Below, piece by piece: positions 1 to 8,074 of a stretch of 11,810 bases of DNA. The position numbers were made by a program, and so were the translations under genes. Source of the stretch: an uncultured Christensenella sp. (lineage in GTDB: Bacteria > Bacillota > Clostridia > Christensenellales > Borkfalkiaceae); the NCBI GenBank assembly GCA_910579585.1, contig CAJTVA010000043.1, forward strand, positions 1 to 11,810. The letters run 5' to 3'. Position 1 is the stretch's first letter, and each line of letters begins with the position of its first letter. Under the pieces are notes generated by a model that saw only the letters and a list, made by a program, of their open reading frames with translations, searched no databases and was not told the origin of the DNA.

Positions 1-1
1 T

Positions 2-1552
2 TTACTTTTGCGCGATAAACTTCGAAAACTTCTTTTTCTTTAACACAAATTCAATCAGTTCCTCACCGTTGTCAAACGCTTTTTTATAATATTCATAGGC
101 CTTTGCCAAATTTTTTTTAACTCCGTCGCCACGTTCGAACATATTGCCCAAACATAAAAGCGCGTCTGTACTTCCTGCGGCAACCGCCTTTTCGAACCAC
201 TCCACCGCTTTATCGCCGTTCTTTTTAACGCCTAAGCCATGGCGGTAACTGCAACCCGTATTGAACATTGCCATTGCGTTGCCCTGTTCGGCAGCTTTCA
301 AATACCAGTTGAAGCTTTCGGTTTTATTCTTTTTCGTACCTATTCCGTTAACGTAGCAGTAACCTAAATCTGTCTGCGCCTGCGCGTTACCCTGCAATGC
401 AGACTTTAAAAGCCACTCGAACGCCGACTTACCGTCAGCTTTAACTCCGTTACCAACCTGATAACACCAACCGACGCGAAGCTGCGCCCTGTCGTCGCCC
501 TGATTTGCCGCTTCAAGATACCAATGATACGCTTTTTCTAAATTCCGAATAACTCCGCGCCCTTCTTCGTAACAAATCGCAAGGTTGTACTGTGCGCGCA
601 TATTCGCCTGTTTTGCCGCCCGCTGAAACCACCTGACAGCTTCATAATCATCTTTTTTGACTGTCTTGCCGACAAGACAACACCAACCGTACGCGTTCTG
701 CGCGGCGGGAAACCCGTCCTCCGCCGCTTCCTTATAAAGACGAACGGCTTCTTCGTAATTTTGCACGACGGCGGTTCCGTTGTCGTAAAACAGCGCAAGC
801 GAATATTTAGCGGGTGCGTATCCGCCATCTGCGGCTTTCTGGTAATATGCCGTCGCCTTTTCAAGATTTTTTTTGACGCCTTCGCCCTTTTCAAAGCACG
901 CACCAAGCTTATAAAACGCAGGAAAATAATCTTTTTCTGCCGCTGATTCGAAAAGCTTAATCGCCTTTTCCTTGTCGGCGACTTGCCCTACGCCGTCAAA
1001 GTAACACTCGCCCAAACGGTAAACGGCGGGCGGATAATCGGTTTTAGCCGCTTGCGAAAACCAATAAAACGCTTTATTGTCTGCAAACTCCAAATCCCTA
1101 TAATCTCTGTAATAAATACCCAGCCTAACCTGCGCGTAAATATCGTCCTGCTCGGCGGCTTTCTGGCACAAATCAAACGCTTTCGCAACGTCCGCTTCAA
1201 CTCCGATACCCCTGTCGTAACAGTTTGACAAATAAAATTGTGCACGGGCGTGCCCTTGGTCAGCGGCTTTTTCGAACAATTCCGCCGCGGCGTAATCGTC
1301 TTCATCCACACCGATTCCGTTAAAAAAACACACCGCAAGACAAAACTGCGCGTGGGCGCTTCCTAGCTCTGCGGCAGTATCCCACATCTTTATCGCTTGT
1401 ACTGTGTTGCCGTTTTCGTAATTTTCCTCAGCCTGCGCGCAAAGCTTTTCAACGCTTACCGTGGTTTTTGCTTCGTCAGTTTCTTCAACGGGTGTTTCCT
1501 TCGATTTATAGAAAAGATTGATTATTCCGTCGTCCAAGCCGAACTTTTCCAT
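2..1552 (-). CDS. Sel1-repeat (SLR) protein with 12 repeats
   Basis: This 516-residue protein is almost entirely Sel1-like repeats. A 64-residue N-terminal part contains one TPR-like helix pair (about residues 35-64). Twelve consecutive 36-residue units follow (65-496), each of the form AxAQ-x2-LG-x-CY-x2-G-x-GV-x6-KA-x2-WY-x-KAA-x-QG, and a short lysine-rich tail ends the protein. No signal peptide or membrane segment is visible, so it is probably cytoplasmic. SLR proteins form alpha/alpha superhelices that act as protein-interaction scaffolds; the partner cannot be told from sequence. The ATG lies 6 nt after the stop of the preceding SLR gene. Its only purine-rich upstream stretch (AAAAGG) is about 15 nt away, so translation probably depends on coupling to that gene. 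The stop codon is complete at positions 2-4. The family call is secure; the function is unknown. Confidence 0.93.
   Translation of the reverse strand: MEKFGLDDGIINLFYKSKETPVEETDEAKTTVSVEKLCAQAEENYENGNTVQAIKMWDTAAELGSAHAQFCLAVCFFNGIGVDEDDYAAAELFEKAADQGHARAQFYLSNCYDRGIGVEADVAKAFDLCQKAAEQDDIYAQVRLGIYYRDYRDLEFADNKAFYWFSQAAKTDYPPAVYRLGECYFDGVGQVADKEKAIKLFESAAEKDYFPAFYKLGACFEKGEGVKKNLEKATAYYQKAADGGYAPAKYSLALFYDNGTAVVQNYEEAVRLYKEAAEDGFPAAQNAYGWCCLVGKTVKKDDYEAVRWFQRAAKQANMRAQYNLAICYEEGRGVIRNLEKAYHWYLEAANQGDDRAQLRVGWCYQVGNGVKADGKSAFEWLLKSALQGNAQAQTDLGYCYVNGIGTKKNKTESFNWYLKAAEQGNAMAMFNTGCSYRHGLGVKKNGDKAVEWFEKAVAAGSTDALLCLGNMFERGDGVKKNLAKAYEYYKKAFDNGEELIEFVLKKKKFSKFIAQK
65..1360 (-). repeat. Twelve 108-bp Sel1 coding units
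   Basis: These are twelve in-frame tandem units of exactly 36 codons encoding the SLR array (residues 65-496). The units are diverged at both DNA and protein level. The most regular ones carry the GVKK motif, and unit 3 is degenerate, with RDYRDLEF replacing the usual G-x-GV turn. This is protein-domain periodicity, not a non-coding repeat. Confidence 0.85.
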
Positions 1553-1558
1553 ATTATA

Positions 1559-2923
1559 TTATCTAAACCTTTTCAACGCTTTTTTCGCCTTTGAATGTCC
1601 CTGTGCCGCCGCGCGTCCGTACCAGTCTTTTGCTTCGTCCAAATCGACTTCCACTCCTATACCCTCTTCATAGCAGTAGCCGAGTGTGTACTGCGAATCT
1701 CCGTCGCCCTGACTTGCCGCTTTCGAGAACCATTCGAACGCTTTTTCGTCGTCCTCTTCAACTCCTATTCCTTGGATATAACACCAGCCTATTCTGTACT
1801 GCGCGTCTGCGTCGCCTTTTTTCGCCGCCTGCAAGAACCAAAATGCCGCGGCTTCTTCGTCTTTTTCTATACCTACGCCCTCGCTAAGGTGCTGGGCGAG
1901 GTTGTACTGCGCTTCTTTATGCCCCGACTGCGCCGCTCTCGCATAATACTCGACGGCAAGCTCGTTGTTAACTTTTACTCCCTTACCGAACGCATAAACG
2001 TTGCCGAGGTTGAACATTGCGTCCAGACTTCCGAGCTCGGCGCCTTTTTTGTACAGTTCGATTGCGGTTTTCATATCTTTCTTGACGCCCCTGCCCTCTT
2101 CGTAACAACAGCCGAGGTTGCAATAAGCCTGAAAATAATTATTGTTCGCCGACACGGTATACCACTTAATTGCTTCACCCAAATCGCGGGAAACTCCCGT
2201 ACCGTATTCGTAACAGTAACCGACATAGCACTGCGCTTTCGCGTGGTTCCGCTGTGCGGCAAGCTTATACAACTTGAACGCTTCAATGGAGTTCTCGTCC
2301 ACTCCCTCGCCGTCGTCATAGCATTCGCCAAGTCGGAAAAGCGCTTCCGCCAACCCCTGCTGCGCCGCCAATGAATACATTTTTACCGCTTTCTCGAAGT
2401 CACGCTTGACTCCGCTTCCCTCGTAATAAGCGATACCCGTATACAGTTGCCCCGTCGGGTCGCCCGATTCGGCTGATTTTTTAAACCAATTAAATCCTTC
2501 TTCCTCTGCCTTTTCGGGGTCATCGGCGCCGATTCCTCGGTCGCACAACAGACCGAGGTTGTTCATTGCCGCCGCACAGTTCTGCCCCGCAGACTTCTTT
2601 AATAATTCTACGGCTTTGTTTTCGTCCTTTTCTACCCCTATTCCGTGCAGATAGCAAAGCCCCGAAAAACACTGCGCGTCGGCGTGACCGAGGTCTGCCG
2701 CTTTCTGAAAATATACGCTTGCAATAACCGCGCGCTTATCCTTGTCGGGTTCGTCATCGACGTAATTATAGTTGTAACAAATACCTAGCATATACAACGC
2801 TTCCGCATTGTTCTCTTCCGCGGCGGACTTAAAAAGTGCGACCGCTTCGCCATACTTCTTTTCGCCGTAAAGCTTATTTGCTTCCTTTAAAAGTTCTTCG
2901 GCAGATTTTTTTACGGGTTCCAT
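1559..2923 (-). CDS. Sel1-repeat (SLR) protein with 11 repeats
   Basis: This 454-residue cytoplasmic SLR protein is a paralogue of its downstream neighbour. Residues 1-39 form a TPR-like helix pair, residues 40-442 hold eleven Sel1 units (mostly 36 residues; units 1 and 3 carry small insertions rich in Asp and Glu), and a 12-residue basic tail follows. Several units share the GYCYEEG or GWCYIQG turn with the neighbour, which suggests a duplicated pair. I place the start at the ATG at 2921-2923 because it has GGAGG five nt upstream. Two upstream in-frame ATGs are weaker: the one at 2935 overlaps that ribosome binding site, and the one at 2992 lies inside the preceding dehydratase gene. The gene begins 31 nt after that dehydratase, so it is probably the fifth gene of the glm operon. 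The family is certain; the partner is unknown. Confidence 0.92.
   Translation of the reverse strand: MEPVKKSAEELLKEANKLYGEKKYGEAVALFKSAAEENNAEALYMLGICYNYNYVDDEPDKDKRAVIASVYFQKAADLGHADAQCFSGLCYLHGIGVEKDENKAVELLKKSAGQNCAAAMNNLGLLCDRGIGADDPEKAEEEGFNWFKKSAESGDPTGQLYTGIAYYEGSGVKRDFEKAVKMYSLAAQQGLAEALFRLGECYDDGEGVDENSIEAFKLYKLAAQRNHAKAQCYVGYCYEYGTGVSRDLGEAIKWYTVSANNNYFQAYCNLGCCYEEGRGVKKDMKTAIELYKKGAELGSLDAMFNLGNVYAFGKGVKVNNELAVEYYARAAQSGHKEAQYNLAQHLSEGVGIEKDEEAAAFWFLQAAKKGDADAQYRIGWCYIQGIGVEEDDEKAFEWFSKAASQGDGDSQYTLGYCYEEGIGVEVDLDEAKDWYGRAAAQGHSKAKKALKRFR
1598..2806 (-). repeat. Eleven Sel1 coding units
   Basis: Eleven tandem SLR units cover residues 40-442 of the protein. Nine are exactly 36 codons; the first has 40 and the third has 39. 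The period and the cysteine-containing turns match those of the neighbouring SLR gene, which supports a common origin by duplication. Confidence 0.8.
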
Positions 2924-2928
2924 AACTT

Positions 2929-2933
2929 CCTCC
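2929..2933 (-). promoter_or_regulatory. Ribosome binding site that fixes the SLR gene start
   Basis: On the minus strand GGAGG lies five nt before the ATG at 2923. It overlaps the alternative upstream ATG (2933-2935), whose own upstream region is AT-rich and has no Shine-Dalgarno sequence. This favours the 454-residue form of the SLR protein. Confidence 0.75.
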
Positions 2934-2954
2934 ATAAAATTATTTAATTCGTTT

Positions 2955-4793
2955 TTACTGGGGTTTATAGGTTGTAACAATCTCGGCGACAAGGCGCTTC
3001 ATATCCGAGTTTTCGCTGTAAGCCGCCTTTTTAAGGCTTTCGAGCGTCGCCCACAAATACCCGTCGTCTATGTCTATGGGGTTTGCAATGTTGATAAGCC
3101 CGTTGGGGGTTTTCTGCATACCCTCCTCGTCCATAAGCCGCTCTTCATACAGTTTTTCGCCGGGGCGAAGGCCCGTGCAGACGATGTCAATATCGACGTT
3201 GGGCTCTAACCCCGAAAGCTTGATAAGGTTGTACGCCAAGTCATAAATTTTGACGGGTTCGCCCATATCGAGGACGAAAATCTGACCGCCTTTTGCGTAC
3301 GCGCCCGCTTGCAAAACGAGCGACACCGCTTCGGGTATAGTCATAAAGTAGCGTATAATGTCCTTATGCGTGACCGTAACGGGTCCGCCTTCAGCAATTT
3401 GTTTTTCGAATAAAGGAATAACCGAGCCGTTCGAGCCAAGCACGTTACCAAAACGCACCGCAACGAATTTCGTAGATTTGCTGTACTTTCCTATCGTCTG
3501 GATAATCATTTCGCAGATACGCTTTGTCGCGCCCATAATATTGGTCGGGTTGACTGCTTTATCGGTTGAAATCTGCACGAAAACTTTCGCACCGAACTTA
3601 TCCGCGCAACGCGCAACGTTCAACGTACCGAAAACGTTGTTCTTCACCGCTTCGTTTGGGCTTGTTTCCATTAACGGCACGTGTTTGTGCGCGGCGGCGT
3701 TGAAGATTATTTCGGGCCCGTATTTGGTGAAAACGTCCTCCATTTTACCCACGTCCCTTATGCTTGCAATCAGCGTCACAAGGTTGAGTTCGGGGTGGCG
3801 GCGTTTCAATTCCTGTTCTATATCGTATGCGTTGTTTTCGTAAATATCTAAAATTATCAGCTGTTTGGGTGAATGAGTCGCAATCTGACGGCACAGTTCG
3901 CTACCGATTGAGCCGCCTCCGCCAGTAACCAGCACGACACGGTTTTCGATATAGCCCATAATCTCGTCAAGGTTGACTTTCATCTGGTCTCTTCCCAAAA
4001 GGTCGGAAATCTGCACTTCGCGAAGCGCTGTTACGCTCGCGTCGCCGTTGACTATCTGATAGATACCGGGCAAGGTTTTTACCTTGCAGTTGGTAGTTTC
4101 GCAAATATCGTAAATACGCTTGATTTCCGATTTCGGCACCGCCGGCATCGCGATAAGGATTTCGTCAATCGAATACTTTGCAACATTCTCGGGAATCGAG
4201 TTCGTGTCCCCTACGATTCTGACGTTGTTTATGCTTTTGCCTATCTTGTTCGGGTCGTCGTCGATAACCACGACGGGTAAATACGTAATTTTATCGGTTG
4301 TCTGAATTTCCCTTATAAGCATCGCGCCCGCGTTACCGCCGCCGACAATCATAGACCTGACCTTGCCGCTGTTCTTTCTGGAAAGAGAAAACCTGACTGC
4401 GTTGTAAAGTCGTTTAGAAAACCTTATGCAAAGCACGAAAACAGCAAAAAGTACGGTATATACTCCCGCGACGCGGATATTCACTATGTTGGGGAAAACG
4501 AACGCAAATACTGAGTTCGCGCCAAGTATAAGAAGCGCCGCGCCCACGGTCTTTAACGTGTCGATTATACCGACGGACGTAAACACTATAAAGTAGAGCC
4601 TGAACAACGCTAAGAAAAGATAGCCGGTAACAAGGTTCAGAAGATACCAATATAGTAAATTCAGGCAGAAATAAACGCAACTGTTCGCAATTAGTTGCGA
4701 CAGCAACACCGCCACCGTTATCGCAACGAAGTCGCAGGCGGCGAGTATGGCTAAATCTTTCAGCTTCTTATAATTTTTCAAATTTATTTTCAT
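2955..4793 (-). CDS. CapD/FlaA1-type nucleotide-sugar 4,6-dehydratase, membrane-bound
   Basis: This 612-residue enzyme belongs to the large CapD/WbpM/PglF group of SDR dehydratases. These usually convert UDP-GlcNAc to a UDP-4-keto-6-deoxy sugar, the first step toward modified surface or glycan sugars. Four hydrophobic segments lie in residues 10-130. A first Rossmann domain follows (IVGGGNAG, 149-156), then the catalytic SDR domain with TGGGGSIG (290-297), STDKAVNPTN (409-418) and MGATK (420-424). By comparison with FlaA1, the catalytic residues are D411, K412, M420 and K424. Met replaces the usual SDR Tyr, as is typical of the long members. LRPGEKLYEE (542-551) is another family signature. 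The start is the ATG at 4793, which has AGAAGGG four nt upstream; an upstream ATG at 4844 lies inside glmS. The gene follows glmS by 25 nt, so its likely substrate is made by its own operon. Exact product stereochemistry is not determinable. Confidence 0.93.
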   Translation of the reverse strand: MKINLKNYKKLKDLAILAACDFVAITVAVLLSQLIANSCVYFCLNLLYWYLLNLVTGYLFLALFRLYFIVFTSVGIIDTLKTVGAALLILGANSVFAFVFPNIVNIRVAGVYTVLFAVFVLCIRFSKRLYNAVRFSLSRKNSGKVRSMIVGGGNAGAMLIREIQTTDKITYLPVVVIDDDPNKIGKSINNVRIVGDTNSIPENVAKYSIDEILIAMPAVPKSEIKRIYDICETTNCKVKTLPGIYQIVNGDASVTALREVQISDLLGRDQMKVNLDEIMGYIENRVVLVTGGGGSIGSELCRQIATHSPKQLIILDIYENNAYDIEQELKRRHPELNLVTLIASIRDVGKMEDVFTKYGPEIIFNAAAHKHVPLMETSPNEAVKNNVFGTLNVARCADKFGAKVFVQISTDKAVNPTNIMGATKRICEMIIQTIGKYSKSTKFVAVRFGNVLGSNGSVIPLFEKQIAEGGPVTVTHKDIIRYFMTIPEAVSLVLQAGAYAKGGQIFVLDMGEPVKIYDLAYNLIKLSGLEPNVDIDIVCTGLRPGEKLYEERLMDEEGMQKTPNGLINIANPIDIDDGYLWATLESLKKAAYSENSDMKRLVAEIVTTYKPQ

Positions 4794-4818
4794 ACATCCC
4801 TTCTCTGTTTCGGTAAAA

Positions 4819-6648
4819 TTATTCGACAGTGACGCTCTTTGCAAGGTTTCTGGGCTTGTCCACGTCGTTGCCCCTCAAAACACTGAGGTAGTATGCAAAA
4901 AGCTGTAACGGTATCACCGCCAAGCTTGCCGCAAACCGCCCGTCAGTAACGGGGATACGGAAAACCTGTTCAAAGTCTGCGGGCACGTTAGTTCCCTCTT
5001 CCGCGACAACCGCAATAAGCGCGCCGCGGCTCTTCGTTTCGACCAGATTACTAACCGTCTTTTCTATAAGGTTTTTCTGCGTCAATACCCCGAAAACCAG
5101 CGTACCGTTTTCGATAAGGCTTATCGTGCCGTGTTTCAACTCGCCCGCCGCATAGGCTTCGGAATGGATATAACTTATCTCTTTAAGTTTCAGACTGCCC
5201 TCTACGCTGACTGCGTAATCCAAGCCCCTGCCTATGAAAAACACGTCGTGCCTATCCAGAGTTTTCGCGGCAAACTTCTGAATTTCTTCCTTGCAATTCA
5301 AAAGTTCCCGAATTTTTTCAGGCAACGAAGTAAGCTCGGTTATAATGCGCGAATATTCGTCTTTTTCCACGGTGCCTCGGATTTTTGCAAGCTTCAACGC
5401 AAACGCATACCCCGCGACAAGCTGTGCGCTGTACGCTTTCGTGGTTGCAACCGAAATTTCGGGACCGGCTTTCGTGAAGAAAACGTAGTCTGCTTCGCGC
5501 GCAATGGTTGAACCCAGAACGTTGACGATTGCCATAGTTTTAAGCCCTTTGTCGCGCGCCGCGCGCACGGCGGCAAGCGTGTCGGCAGTTTCGCCGCTTT
5601 GGCTTATCGCAACTACGAGTTCGCCGTTTAAGACCGCGTTGCGGTACCTGAACTCAGACGCAAGCTCAACCCTGACGGGCACGCGTGCCAAGTCCTCGAT
5701 AACGTACTGCATAACCACGCCGGCGTGATACGCAGAGCCGCACCCTACGATTACTATACCCTTTATCTTTTTAAAGTCTTTATCCGTAAGCCCGACTTCG
5801 GAAAAATCGAAATCGCCGTTTTTTAAAACGTAGTTTACGGTGTCGGTGACGACGCGGGGCTGTTCGTAAATTTCTTTGAGCATAAAGTGCTCGAACCCGC
5901 CCTTTTCAGCCGCTTCCGCATTCCAGGTAATTTCAACGGTTTCCTTTTCGACTTCCTCTCTGTCGAGGTTATAAAAAGTGACGCCGCCCTTTTCAAGCCT
6001 GGCAATCTGAAGATTGTCAACGTAATAAACGTTCCTCGTGTACTTCAAAATTGCGGGCACGTCCGAAGCAAGGAAAGCTTCCCCGCCGTTCACGCCGATT
6101 ATCATAGGGCTGTCCTTGCGGATTGCAAAAACCGTATCGGGGTAGTCCTTGTTCATAACCGCGAGCGCATAAGAGCCCCTTACCCTCAACGCAAACTCCG
6201 AAATAGCCCTAAGCGGGTCGTTGTACTTTTTGTAATAGTAATCGACTAGCTTCGTCGCAACTTCGGTGTCCGTCGCGGAGTAAAAGCTATACCCGCGGCG
6301 GATAAGTTTGTCTTTAAGTTCGGTATAGTTTTCAATTATCCCGTTATGCACCGCGGCAATCGTTTTTTCATCGTTGCAGTGCGGGTGAGCATTGTTTTCG
6401 CTGGGTTCGCCGTGGGTCGCCCAACGCGTATGACCTATGCCGCAAAAGCCGTTTACCGCCCTGCCGCCGTCTATCTTTTCGTTTAAAACGCTCAGCCTGC
6501 CCTTTGCCTTTTCGATTACTATATTTCCGTCGGGGTCCAGAACCGCAATACCTGCGGAGTCGTACCCCCTGTATTCGAGTTTAGTAAGCCCGTCCAGCAA
6601 AACGGGAGCCGCTTGTTTTCCGCCGATGTATCCGACAATTCCGCACAT
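4819..6648 (-). CDS. glmS: Glutamine-fructose-6-phosphate aminotransferase (isomerizing)
   Basis: GlmS makes glucosamine-6-phosphate from fructose-6-phosphate and glutamine, the committed step of amino-sugar synthesis in the cytoplasm. The 609 residues match the usual family length. The N-terminal glutaminase domain starts MCGIVGYIGG, with Cys2 as nucleophile, HTRWATHG (73-80), HNGIIENY (101-108) and D127. Two SIS sugar-isomerase domains follow, marked by VGCGSAYHAG (301-310), SQSGETADT (349-357) and GELKHGTISL (502-511). The C-terminus DKPRNLAKSVTVE carries the Schiff-base lysine (K604). AGGAGG lies eight nt upstream of the ATG. The gene begins only 12 nt after the glmM stop, so the glmS ribozyme found before glmS in many Bacillota is absent here. 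It sits between its pathway partner glmM and a UDP-GlcNAc-type dehydratase. No key residue appears to be missing. Confidence 0.98.
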   Translation of the reverse strand: MCGIVGYIGGKQAAPVLLDGLTKLEYRGYDSAGIAVLDPDGNIVIEKAKGRLSVLNEKIDGGRAVNGFCGIGHTRWATHGEPSENNAHPHCNDEKTIAAVHNGIIENYTELKDKLIRRGYSFYSATDTEVATKLVDYYYKKYNDPLRAISEFALRVRGSYALAVMNKDYPDTVFAIRKDSPMIIGVNGGEAFLASDVPAILKYTRNVYYVDNLQIARLEKGGVTFYNLDREEVEKETVEITWNAEAAEKGGFEHFMLKEIYEQPRVVTDTVNYVLKNGDFDFSEVGLTDKDFKKIKGIVIVGCGSAYHAGVVMQYVIEDLARVPVRVELASEFRYRNAVLNGELVVAISQSGETADTLAAVRAARDKGLKTMAIVNVLGSTIAREADYVFFTKAGPEISVATTKAYSAQLVAGYAFALKLAKIRGTVEKDEYSRIITELTSLPEKIRELLNCKEEIQKFAAKTLDRHDVFFIGRGLDYAVSVEGSLKLKEISYIHSEAYAAGELKHGTISLIENGTLVFGVLTQKNLIEKTVSNLVETKSRGALIAVVAEEGTNVPADFEQVFRIPVTDGRFAASLAVIPLQLFAYYLSVLRGNDVDKPRNLAKSVTVE

Positions 6649-6660
6649 ACGCCCGTCCTC

Positions 6661-8049
6661 CTATTTTACTTCGTGACCGTTTTTGCGGAGTACTGAAACC
6701 ACTTCCTCCGCATAATTACTGCAAAGTTCCTTGCTTTCTGCTTCTACCATAACCCTAATCAAAGGCTCCGTACCCGACTGTCTTACAAGAATCCTGCCGC
6801 CGCCTTTCACCTTCTTTTCGACTTTTTTGACCGCCGCAACAACTTCCTTATCGTCCATAGCCTTTTCTTTATCGGCAACGCGGATATTCACAAGCACCTG
6901 CGGGTAATTTTTTACGGGTTCGGCAAGCTTCGAAAGCGTGGTTTTCTTCGCCATAATGACTTCCATAACCTTTAAACTCGTTAAAAGCCCGTCGCCGGTA
7001 GTTGCGTATTTCGAGAAAATTATATGCCCCGACTGTTCTCCGCCGAGTCTGTTGCCGTGCGTAGACATATACTCGTAAACGTACTTGTCGCCGACGTCCG
7101 TCTTTGCATAGTCGATGCCCGCATCGTCCAGCGCCTTGAAAAGCCCGTAATTTGACATAACCGTGGTAACAATCGTGTTGCCGACAAGCTTGCCGCGCTC
7201 TTTCATATACAGCCCGTAGAGATACAATATCTTGTCGCCCGAAACGACGTCGCCGTGCTCGTCCACGCAAAGGCACCTGTCCGCATCGCCGTCAAAGGCG
7301 AAACCGACGTCGAGTTTGTTCTCTTTTACAAGCCTTTGCAAGCCCTCCATATGCGTCGAGCCCGCGTTTTCGTTTATGTTGAAGCCGTCGGGCTGAGCGT
7401 TTATTACGTAAGTCGTCGCGCCGAGCGCTTCGAAAACCGACTTCGCAATGTTCCAGGTACAGCCGTTCGCGCAGTCGAGCCCGACTTTCATTCCGCGGAA
7501 AGAATACATTCCGAGCGAAATCAAATAGCCGATATAGCGGTTTCTGCCCGACGCGTAGTCAACCGTTTTACCTATACGCTCCCTCGTGGCGTAAGGCAGT
7601 TCAACGTACTTTTCGCCGAACAATTCAAGCTTACCGTCCAAATAGTCCTCGATAAGCGAAATCGTCTCCTCGTCCATCTTTTCGCCGTGAGAGTTTAAAA
7701 GTTTTATCCCGTTGTCGTAGTAAGGGTTGTGGCTTGCGGAAATCATTATACCGCAGTCGAACTCGTCAACCCTTGCGATATACGCGACCGAAGGTGTCGT
7801 GGTTACGTGCAACATATACGCGTCCGCACCCGAAGCGGTCAGCCCCGCAATCAGGGTATACTCGAACATATAGCTCGACCTACGCGTATCCTTGCCTATA
7901 ACTACACGGGGCGCGTCGGAACTGCCCGCGCGCCTTTTCAGTTCGCCGAAATACCAGCCTAAAAATCTTCCGACCCTGTAAGCGTGGTCGGCGGTAAGAG
8001 TATTGTTTGCTTCGCCGCGGAACCCGTCCGTACCGAAATATTTTCCCAT
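6661..8049 (-). CDS. glmM: Phosphoglucosamine mutase
   Basis: GlmM interconverts glucosamine-6-phosphate and glucosamine-1-phosphate on the route to UDP-GlcNAc, peptidoglycan and other envelope sugars. The 462-residue protein starts MGKYFGTDGFRGEAN, the GlmM signature. It has the phosphoserine loop ISASHNPYYDNG with catalytic Ser106, the metal-binding loop DGDADR (253-258), the sugar-binding GGEQSGH (336-342) and the phosphate-binding RQSGTEP (423-429). It is slightly longer than the roughly 445-residue norm. Part of the difference is a short insertion around residues 38-46 (KRRAGSSDA). AAAGGAG lies a few nt before the ATG. It follows the acyltransferase gene by 25 nt and precedes glmS by 12 nt, so the three are almost certainly co-transcribed. 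All active-site motifs are intact. Confidence 0.98.
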   Translation of the reverse strand: MGKYFGTDGFRGEANNTLTADHAYRVGRFLGWYFGELKRRAGSSDAPRVVIGKDTRRSSYMFEYTLIAGLTASGADAYMLHVTTTPSVAYIARVDEFDCGIMISASHNPYYDNGIKLLNSHGEKMDEETISLIEDYLDGKLELFGEKYVELPYATRERIGKTVDYASGRNRYIGYLISLGMYSFRGMKVGLDCANGCTWNIAKSVFEALGATTYVINAQPDGFNINENAGSTHMEGLQRLVKENKLDVGFAFDGDADRCLCVDEHGDVVSGDKILYLYGLYMKERGKLVGNTIVTTVMSNYGLFKALDDAGIDYAKTDVGDKYVYEYMSTHGNRLGGEQSGHIIFSKYATTGDGLLTSLKVMEVIMAKKTTLSKLAEPVKNYPQVLVNIRVADKEKAMDDKEVVAAVKKVEKKVKGGGRILVRQSGTEPLIRVMVEAESKELCSNYAEEVVSVLRKNGHEVK

Positions 8050-8074
8050 AGTTCTCCTTTTGAAGCCCGTAAAA

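Noticed and set aside
1595..2374. 259-codon plus-strand open frame
   Set aside because: It lies wholly opposite the Sel1-repeat array, whose repetitive codon use keeps other frames open. It has no ribosome binding site and no recognisable domain.
65..2806. CRISPR-like or satellite repeat array
   Set aside because: The 108-bp periodicity is exactly the 36-codon Sel1 unit, in frame and diverged between units, with no spacers.
7255..7698. 147-codon plus-strand open frame
   Set aside because: It is antisense to glmM, which has every catalytic motif on the minus strand. The frame looks like low-complexity shadow sequence.
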